A DNA stretch of 64,000 nt, from positions 19,901,220 to 19,965,219 of the forward strand of contig NC_081546.1 in NCBI RefSeq assembly GCF_901000735.1, read 5' to 3'. A program made the position numbers and the translations under genes. Position 1 is the stretch's first letter, and each line of letters begins with the position of its first letter. The notes under the pieces were generated by a model. It saw only the letters and a program-made list of their open reading frames with translations. It was not told where the DNA came from and did no database searches. Origin of the DNA: Corylus avellana. Taxonomy: Eukaryota > Streptophyta > Magnoliopsida > Fagales > Betulaceae. This document shows, piece after piece, positions 56,212 through 64,000 of the stretch.

Positions 56212-56470
56212 TGTTTACAAGATCAAGTGATCAGAGATGGGTTTGGAATTGGAGGAAATGTAATATATGTTGAATGGTGTGAGAGATGGGCGACGGGTTT
56301 TGTCACATTACCAATTTACATGCTGACCATTAGTTTTAACTTTGACTGAGAAAGGTGACATTGACTTGGACCGTAAGTCCCCCACTAGAAAGTTCGCAGT
56401 AAAATGGCCGAAGGTGAGGTTACGAAAAACAGACTAGAGTCCAAATCAAGGAATTTTGGCCCCTTTTCAA
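56212..56470 (-). promoter_or_regulatory. Gene B promoter
   Basis: Shares the upstream block with genes A and C: TTGACT at 56342-56347 and 56361-56366, then GCCGAAGGTGAGGTTACGAA. A weak TATA-like ACATATATTACATTT lies about 50 bp upstream of the ATG. Confidence 0.4.
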
Positions 56471-56589
56471 TTTTTTATTTTAGTGTTAATAAAAAATGAT
56501 TTATGTGATTTTAAAAAAAAAAATTAAGAGAAATGTGAAAAACGTTGTTTGTTATTTTTAGTCTTTATTTAAAAATATATTTAAATCAT

Positions 56590-56768
56590 ATATAGAAAGG
56601 AAAATGGAACTTTTTCTTTGCTCTACCATTTATCCACGCGGCCCAAATCCCATGCAAGCCGATCACCCCTTCGACCCATATTATTCTAATCCTACCCATT
56701 TGACTAGTCGAGTCCAGGCCTGCCCAGAGGAGTTGAAAAAAGAAAACATGAGAGCACTCTTAACTCAA
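56590..56768. repeat. Low-copy segment, stub
   Basis: Starts like copy 3 (GGAACTTTTTCTTTGCTCTACC) and breaks off after GAGAGCACTCTTAACTCAA at 56768, where sequence typical of the 3' flank of gene C (AGTAAAATTATGGTAAATTT) follows. This marks the fusion point between the upstream region of gene B and the 3' flank of gene A, so it is a boundary of the tandem gene duplication. Confidence 0.75.
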
Positions 56769-57008
56769 GTAATCAAGTAAAATTATGGTAAATTTTAAGT
56801 GCTTTTGATATTGTATAGGGCTTTCCTATTAGTTTTAATTCATTATACAATCATTTAGTACAACTTCTTACATGAAACTCTGCAACAAATTAACAAGACT
56901 CACATCATTGTAAATTCAGGCTGAAAGCTATAACGACAGATATTATGATATAGCCAAGGTTTGCCAATCAAATTTAGTTGTCTTTAATAGTAAATGCGCA
57001 TATTAGCA

Positions 57009-58129
57009 TCAAAGAATTACCTGCGATGTCTCCGTTGTAGTTGAAAGATCTGCTGGTGATCTTGGTGGGGAAGAGAAGAAAGGCTTGGGTGGGATTTGTA
57101 AGGAATCGAGGCTTCCTTCTAACATATTCACAACTTTACTCATTGGTGGTCGGTTTGAGGGGTCAGTTTGTATGCACCACAAACTTACTATTATCATCTT
57201 CCTTGCTCTTTCTTGATCTTCTTCATTCATAAGGCCCTTCAATCCAAGCTCTTCATCTAGTTCAAGACGCTTGTAAATCCAATGTGGAAAAAATAATTCA
57301 CTACTACGATCAACCCCGATATCAATATTCTTTCTCCCCCCAACCATTTCTGAAACCATCATTCCGTAGCTATAAACATCTGACTTATGAGAAACCCCCC
57401 CAATATTTCTACAAACTAGTTCTGGAGCTACATATCCTATAGTTCCTCTTGCACCCAACATGGATATGATACTCTCTTCCTTCGAGCATATTTTTGCAAG
57501 GCCAAAATCAGAAATTTTTGGGCAAAAATTCTCATCCAAAAGAATGTTATGAGGTTTTATGTCAAAATGCAAGATTCGTGTATTGCAACCTCTATGTAAG
57601 TACTCTAGTCCACGAGCAATGCCAAGTGCAATCTTGTATATAGTCTCCCATTCCAAGTGACAATTAGCCTTGGAGTGATTTTCTTTGTATATGAACTTCT
57701 CGAGAGATCCATTAGGCATAAACTCATAGATAAGAGTTCTTTTAGAACCCTCAAAGCAAAAGCCCATAAGAGTGACAATGTTGACATGAGAGGTCCTACT
57801 AATGCTTGCAACCTCGTTAATGAATTCATCTCCATTACCTTTTGATTCTTTCAAAACCTTCACTGCCACAAGAGAACCATCTTGTAACTTTCCCTTGTAG
57901 ACACCACCAAAGCCCCCTTCGCCTAATTTATCTCTGAAGGAGTTGGTCATTTTCTTGATATCTGAATAACTGTATCTTCTAATGGCAAGAGGTCCATTGT
58001 TCCTTAAAAAGGCCTCCACACTCTTGTGGGTTTCACTTTCCTTCCTCCAAAATGAAATAATTTTACTTGATGAGAGCTTTCTTTTGAAGCAGCATATTGT
58101 AACCATTAAAACTCCAATTCCAGCAGTGA
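57009..58129 (-). CDS. Gene A exon 3: half TM, juxtamembrane and kinase domain
   Basis: Starts after TTGATTACAG/TC and completes a codon split after base one. Half TM ([14 protein letters not shown]), basic CFKRK, then kinase: [15 protein letters not shown] lysine about residue 375 of the full protein, [12 protein letters not shown] about 472-483 (non-RD), DFG about 492-494, GTIGYVAPE and a tail ending TSQVIL. All catalytic residues are intact. Almost the same as gene C at the protein level, including the tail. Spliced coding length 814+39+1121 nt is in frame and gives 657 residues. The ATG-started open frame to 58178 includes intron sequence and is not used. Confidence 0.93.
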
Positions 58130-58781
58130 CTGTAATCAAATAATAGAAAATTATGAAATTAAGTGGTGCATAAACCAAAGTAATTCAAACTAGATATTGA
58201 GGGTGTTCTAGCTGAACCTTAATAAAATCACAAATTCTTGTCGTGTTACCAACTAAAAATGAAGAAGAAAATTATAAGGATGACCTAGCATATCCAGTAC
58301 CTCAAGTAGAGTAAAAGAGTTAACTTTTGATTGATAACGAGCAGTGGGCCTCTAAAGAAAATCATAAATTATGAAAATTTATCTATCACCAGCCATAGGG
58401 ACCAAAAAAAAAAAAAAAAAAAAAATTGTCATAAGACAACTCAATACAAGTTGAAAGATAAGGCAAAAAGTTAAAAAAGAAGAAGAGGGTTTTAATTTTA
58501 ATATAGCAATATAATAATTCTTTTATTGCATTAAATAATACTCCAAGTTGGTGCCAATGCAGTGATTACCAATACTAATAGTAGAACCTTATATGATTGC
58601 ATGAAATAATAGTCAAGGATTTGATAAATAGCCACACCCCACGGAAGTGGTGTAAAAGGAGCTGCTATTTATGTGTTGAAGAAACCACAGATCACCTCAG
58701 ATGCAATAATTTATGTAAGCTATTCAAGCAAGCATCTTAACGTTAATATCAACAAGAAATTCAATTGAAGAAGTATCTTAC

Positions 58782-58820
58782 CTAATGGAATAATTATCTT
58801 TGCTCTCCAGTTGAGCTTTG
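58782..58820 (-). CDS. Gene A exon 2: 39-nt microexon, start of TM span
   Basis: Between acceptor TTACAAGCAG and donor GTAAGATACT on the minus strand. In phase it encodes about 13 residues, AKLNWRAKIIIPL, continuing into [10 protein letters not shown] of exon 3. Position, phase and donor match the 36-nt exon of gene C, whereas the sequence differs. Confidence 0.82.
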
Positions 58821-58914
58821 CTGCTTGTAAAGTTGTAGAGAAATATTAGTTTTAGTTGAAATAACAAAACATTTAAGTGAAAGACAAACATAACCAAATT
58901 GACATGCTTTGCGT

Positions 58915-60110
58915 TATACATGTGTGAGTGTAAAATGATACAATCCCACATTAGAAATATGTAAGAAGCGTGAGTAGTAATTAATATAACGTGATTGCAT
59001 CCAAACCCTTAAGCCTAAGCTTTTGGGGTTGAATGATGTCTCAACATGCTATAATATAGGTTTTTATAAAAAGACTTCCCAAAGTATCAATCTCCTTAAC
59101 AAGTGGTATCAGATCAGATGGAGTAAGGACAAAAGTGCGTGACGCGAGTAAAAATCACATAGCTCACAACCACATGGCAAGAAGTCGTTGAGTATACATG
59201 TGTGATTGTAATATCGGAAAGATGTAAGAAGTGTGAGTAATTAATATAGCCTGGTTAAGTAAAAACCCATAGGCTTAAGCTTTTGGATTGAGTGATGTCT
59301 CAACATATTATATCATTGTTTTACTAAAAGACTCTCAAAGATATCAATCTCCTTAATAGTTTGAAATCTCAATAGTATTTAACAAAGGTCTGTGAAGATA
59401 ACTCCACATATATCTCAAAAAGATTCATAATAAGAAAGTTAATTCTATTTCAAATAACCTAAAGGGAGCTGAATTTAAATCAGCTAAAACTAGTGCTCGC
59501 ATTGTATAACATTTAACTAAAAGACGAACATATATAGCTAAATATATGTACGTAAGATGTGTGAGTGATTAATATAGCATGATTGCGTCCAAACACATAG
59601 GCCTAAACTTTTGCATTGAGTGCTGTCTCAACATGCTATAATATAAGTTTATAAAAAAAGACTCCTTAAAATATCAATTTCCTTAATAAGTGGTATCAGA
59701 GTTGATGGAACGAGGACAAAAGTGTGTAATGTGGACAAAACCAACATAGCTTACAACCATACATAAGAAAGAGATTGTTGAGTATACATGTGTGAGTATA
59801 ATATTGAAAAGACATAAGAAGTGTAAGTGGTTAATATAGCATAGTTGAGTCCAAACTCATAGTGTAAAGCTTTTGGGCTGAGTGCTATCTCAACATACTA
59901 TATTATTGGCTTACTAAAATATTGTCAAAAGCATGAATGTCCTTAATAGTTCGAAATCTCAATAGTGTTTAACAAAGATCTGTGAACATAACTCCACATA
60001 TATCTGACAGACAAAAGTTAATTATACTCCAAATAACCTAAAGGGAGCTTAATGTAAATCAACTAAAACTAGTGCTAGCATTGTGCAACATTCTCAAGTA
60101 GTAGCATTCT
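58915..60110. repeat. Tandem pair of intron repeats
   Basis: Units at about 58915-59480 and 59550-60110 share GTGAGTGATTAATATAGC-like phrases, AAGTGGTATCAGA and AACTCCACATATATCT with the single copy at 26640-27180 of gene C. A local tandem duplication that lengthened the intron. Confidence 0.6.
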
Positions 60111-60872
60111 CTTATCATTCAAAAGACAAAGACAATGCTACTTGAGAGGGACTAAAATTGTAATATATATAGTGTGGGGAAAAATATCTCCTAGTGGGCC
60201 TCACACCTTCTACACATATTTACAAAATGCCCTCACCACTCACCTAATGACACCTAGGCACTTCATTTTGTACTAGAGGATAAAAGGGGGGCTTTTCCCC
60301 TTTCTCAAATTGTCCAAATTTTTTTGACGTTAAAATTTTTAGACAACACTACCCTTCTAAATGCACTAACGAGAGAAAATAGAGGGGTTTGAAATGGAAA
60401 TGATCATTTTCCTAGAAAAGGAGGAGAAAGAAGAAAGAATCCTCTTCTACTTCTCCCTCCCAGCTCTCTCCCTTGAAAATGATTAATCCGCAAAGACTCA
60501 CCTCTCTCCCTCTCTCAAATGCACAGAGACTCAATTCTCTCACTCTCTCAAGTTTCTCCATATCTTTGTCCTCCTCCAAGAAACTTATATTTCTAACACA
60601 TATCGGTTCATTAGAACCTATTTCCTATTTTTTTTTTTCATTACATAAAAAAAAAAAAAAAATACTAACTTAAGCATCGGAGAGTTTTCAGCCCCAACCG
60701 AAGACTCTCTGATCTTGCCTTTATTTTGCAGGATCATCAATGATGTACAGAACGTCCTCATATAGTGGAACCATGAAGAAAAAGCTCCGAAACAACGGAT
60801 CCTTGAACAGAAAACGCACCAACATATAGAATTTGTTTCATAAGATAATTTAACATAATTTTATGGAACAAG

Positions 60873-61912
60873 TATTTAGGGAGTGTTTGACAAACCCTTC
60901 TCCACCATTTTGCCTTTGTTATTGTAGCTGACGTCAGGGACAAAGCCAAAGATTTTAACGGGGAGGGGCAAAAAAATTATATATGAAATTGATTTATAAA
61001 ATCAATTTTTAAACCGAAAAAATAATACAAACATAGCAATATTTGAAATAAAGTTTATTAAGTTCATAATCAAGTAAAATACTAAAGGCAAAATTAAAAG
61101 CAATGCTATGGGTACAAGATGTTTACAATGAGACGTGGCATATTCATATTGCTTAAAAAATTAAGAACAAATTTGAGTGTAGCTGGACATGAATTTGCGT
61201 ATTGGGGTGGTTTTCAGACATATATATGGTGTTTGATGTGAAAGCTAGACGTGAATCGTGAATGTTTGGGGTGGGTATCCTTGTAATTTTAAGTGATTCG
61301 ACAACAAGAAAGTTGGGTTCAACTCCAGGCTCCAGCTTTTGCAGAAACTTGAGTTCATAAAAAAAGGTGAAAAGATCAAGAAACTAGTTTGAGTTTTCTT
61401 TTAGTGAGAAATCAGAAAATGTGAGCGTGCATCTAGTTGCAGGCAAACATGTTCGTCTATCTCCTTCATTTTTCAAATGCTCAAAGAATCTGGTTGCAGA
61501 TTAGTTTGCACTTTGCAGCGTAAGTCCCGACTCATCTCTCGAATTCAAAATTTTTTCTAATGGGTAGGGCCAAATAAGTTTACAATCAAAATATACCTTG
61601 TAAACCCCTTTTCGGCTTTCTCCCGCTTTGTTTAGAAAAATAAAATAAAATACAATATATATATATATATTGTAAAAAAAATTCTTAGCTCGGCTGATGT
61701 GAATTGATGTGAATTTTTTTTTTTTTTTTTTTTTTAAAAAGTGAAAAAAAAAAATTATTATTTTGTAGTAATTTTTTAATTTAAATAATAGTAAAAAGTA
61801 AATTATGTGATATAAATCATGAAAATGTAAGAATATTTTGATTTTGATTTTTTTGAGAAAATAAAGTATTAATAGTGTTGAAGGAAGAGAAATGGGTTGC
61901 CAAACAGTTCTT
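60873..61912. mobile_element. MITE-like intron element with a further insertion
   Basis: Left end GGGAGTGTTTGACAAACC, right end GGGTTGCCAAACAG, as in gene C 27518-28020. An insertion of about 480 bp (60945-61440) splits GCTGACGTCA from GCAGGCAAACATGTTC, adjacent in gene C. Other insertions include T and TA tracts. Confidence 0.45.
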
Positions 61913-62907
61913 ATTAGCTTATTTGTAGTTTGATCTATGACCCGTCATACTAAGTGTGCACGTTTTAATTGTAATTTTACACTCGTCCGTAATTTATAAA
62001 TAATCAATAATTTGGGTTGGCTTCAACAAATTATTTGTAGAGAACGAACATCCGTCCATAATTTGGGTTGGCTTCAACAAACTCTCAATCAATATATAGA
62101 GGCAGGAAAATTCGTAGCAATTTCCTCGGTTTTGACTGTTGACAAGTTATGGTGTTGACATGGTTAATTAAGCAACCTATCTAAGATAATGAGAGCATTC
62201 TTCTAAATTGAACTTTGGGTTTGCGTTTACCAAGAGTCGTCGATCTGATTAGTCTATATAGATCAATTTGCAGCCAAGTTTGAGGTCAATTTAACTTGCA
62301 ACCTTTTTACACAATATTAAGGAAATTTGATAATTAAGGGGAGACAAGAAACTATTCAAACAATTCACCTTTAGCTTTTTGGCTATATTCGTAAATATTA
62401 TTCATTTTATTTTTCAAAAAATGAATATAAAAATATTCTCACTTTTATATCACTTCATTCACTTTTTATATTACATTATTTACTTTTTATTATTATTTAA
62501 ATAAAAAAATTACTACAAGTCAAAATTTTTCCATTTTTCAATACCACTTTTTTATTTTTCTATACTAATTATTACACTAATTTTTTTCCTCACCAACCTT
62601 GACTAGTGCAATATTATTTGTCAAACACACTCCTAATGTCATTGTGAGTCCGGTTTATAAGCCTCTCATATTCAGCTCTATTGTTATTTCTCCCGGTATC
62701 TTTTATCTATCCTGTGTAGGATCAATTAATGCATGTTTGTTGAATAGGGGATGATTAACTGAGTAGAATGGTAGTAAATTAATTATCTTTTTTACTGGTT
62801 CAAGGCTAGAAGCCTAGAACCTCATTAATTCAACCCCAAATTAGTTAAACGGAAAAAAGCCTAATCCAAGAAAGTGAAAAGTGAGAAGAGAAGAGAGCAT
62901 AGCATAC

Positions 62908-63721
62908 CTTTCGTTTGAATCGGACATGTATTATTAGATTGCCGTTGGTTACGGCAATAGCAGAGAAACTGCCCCCTGGAGTTAGAACCACCGCATACCC
63001 CACCTGAATCCTCACACGCCGTACAGGCAGTCCCCAATGGATTGCTGTAATATTCGACCTCAAAACCTTTATCCATCGCTTGATGAACTGCCGGGGCTCC
63101 ACCCTGAGGGTCTGCAAGAAGAGCAATAGCACTAGTCCGGAGAATCGGAACCTGGATATTGTTGTCGCAATCCCTTGTAAGTGCTTCAACTTGGTTGTTT
63201 GGGAGGTATTCGTCTATGAAGTAAGCATTAACTTTCCCATCACCAACTTCTGGGCTGCAATTAAATCTATTTCGGACTGGTATGTCGTCGTTTTGAGGAG
63301 GACAGCCGTATAATATAGTTATGTTTTGATTGGTTGAAGCGTAATCAAACAAAGTGTAATTCAAGGTTGTATTTCTGAACTCCGGATGTACAGAACACGG
63401 ACCATCCCAGAGGTCCGACCTTGCAACGGTAAAGGTTCGAGAAGATGTGGTGATGTTTAGAACGCGGAATTCTATTCCTTCAATTTCGATAACCGGGTAT
63501 TCATTGTTGAGGCAGCTGAGGTTGTACCCCGGATGACCGCAATATTCAGGTCGGCTACCTCCCCATAAAGGGAACGGAATGTTGACGCCACCACAGTTAT
63601 ATGTACGGTTGCAGACCTCAAAAGGATCATCTTCGTCGCAGTAAGACGGCGGTAGTATTGTTAAGAAGAAGGAGAGGAATAGGATGATGATGATGGAAGA
63701 AATAGAGAGATGGAAATCCAT
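62908..63721 (-). CDS. Gene A exon 1: LRK10L-2-type ectodomain
   Basis: First exon of a complete three-exon gene (63721-57009). 271 codons plus one base from MDFHLSISS to donor AAAG/GTATGC. Signal peptide with Ile/Leu core (about 1-28), GUB_WAK_bind (CGGVNIPFPLWGG, YCGHPG, LSC), WAK_assoc ending CTACEDSGGVCGGSN...FLCYC. Many Asn glycosylation sites. It is predicted to be a plasma-membrane receptor with the ectodomain in the apoplast. The ectodomain is clearly different from gene C in sequence and has small length changes, in contrast to the kinase. Confidence 0.92.
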
Positions 63722-63910
63722 TGTTTAGAAGATCAAGTGATCAGAGATGGGTTTTGTTGAATGGTGTGAGAGATCAGAGATGGGCGGGTTTTGTCATGCT
63801 GACCATTAGTTATAACTTTGACTGAGAAAGGTGACATTGACTTGGACCGTAAGTCCCCCACTCGAAAGTTCGCAATAAAATGGCCGAAGGTGAGGTTACG
63901 AAAGACACAC
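63722..63910 (-). promoter_or_regulatory. Gene A promoter, lacks the TATA-like block
   Basis: Conserved TTGACT cores at 63818-63823 and 63837-63842 and GCCGAAGGTGAGGTTACGAA. Compared with gene C, about 23 bp between GATGGGTTT and GTTGAATGG (GAGGCAATATTGTATAATAT in gene C) are deleted. This removes the only TATA-like sequence near the ATG. Confidence 0.45.
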
Positions 63911-64000
63911 TAGGGAGTGTTTGGCAAATGGGATGGCCTAAACACTGTAGTTGATGTAGATTGATGTGAAAAAAAGTAAGAATATTTGGTATAAAAAAAA
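63911..64000. mobile_element. Start of MITE-like element, cut by window end
   Basis: GGGAGTGTTTGGCAAATGGG resembles the left end of the elements at 27518 and 60873. The remainder lies beyond the window. Confidence 0.4.

Larger units (their letters stand above)
58821..62907 (-). other. Gene A intron 1
   Basis: About 4.1 kb. It contains two tandem copies of the intron repeat also found in gene C (about 58915-59480 and 59550-60110), a segment absent from gene C (about 60120-60830, with poly-A and CTCTCTC tracts), and the GTGTTTGG-ended MITE-like element with its extra 480-bp insertion (about 60873-61912). No other exon is needed. Confidence 0.6.

Noticed and set aside
57009..58178. Gene A kinase as a stand-alone ORF starting MVYAPLNF
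   Set aside because: The first codons are intron: an acceptor at 58129/58130 and the in-phase microexon give a better gene model.

Overview
The window is AT-rich nuclear DNA from a flowering plant, most likely a eudicot and possibly woody. Spliced genes, plant receptor-like kinases, many plant transposon families and three 100-base N gaps (5640-5739, 13346-13445, 55261-55360) all point this way. I cannot name the species. All recognisable host genes lie on the minus strand and belong to one family: LRK10L-2-type receptor-like kinases, with a secreted cysteine-rich GUB_WAK_bind/WAK_assoc ectodomain, one membrane span and a non-RD cytoplasmic kinase.

Layout from right to left, the direction of transcription. 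Gene A (63721-57009) is complete: ectodomain exon, 39-nt exon, kinase exon. Gene B (56211-54305) has ectodomain and kinase exons, but an assembly gap hides its middle. Gene C (29720-24764) is complete with a 36-nt second exon. Between B and C lie a broken kinase exon (35895-34936) and several duplicated upstream segments. Left of C are two open ectodomain exons with no kinase exon anywhere downstream (D, 20971-20176; E, 14767-13960) and a broken one (F, 11437-10859). Four further places (7764-7678, 17082-16996, 48117-48031, 49835-49749) keep only promoter and signal-peptide codons, all with the same internal deletion.

The rest is duplicated flanking sequence and transposons. A 5-kb block (5740-10746) appears identical to 15058-20064. 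A low-copy segment occurs at 1-2230, 31740-34935 and 50880-52345, with a stub at 56590-56768. A 1.73-kb unit is tandemly doubled at about 46474-49965. Because the segments are paralogous, they serve as empty sites for one another and many insertions can be defined to the base: a PIF/Harbinger-like element (30703-31722), a SINE (8581-8689, and its copy at 17899-18007), a 5'-truncated LINE (32432-33510) with a 586-bp LTR-derived palindromic element nested in it (32665-33250), a CACTA-like insertion (164-408) and a MULE (44716-46209). A decayed Ty1/copia internal region (about 38530-44187) is split by a 1906-bp solo LTR (41458-43363) with a 5-bp target duplication.

If functional, genes A, B and C would encode plasma-membrane receptors with diverged ectodomains and nearly constant kinases. 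D and E could at most give secreted ectodomains, or they are dead exons. A block upstream of each gene carries two TTGACT W-box-like sites. I see no entirely new molecular system. The most unusual points are the orphan ectodomain exons, the promoter plus signal-peptide relics, the microexon, the palindromic LTR element and the possible Pack-MULE.
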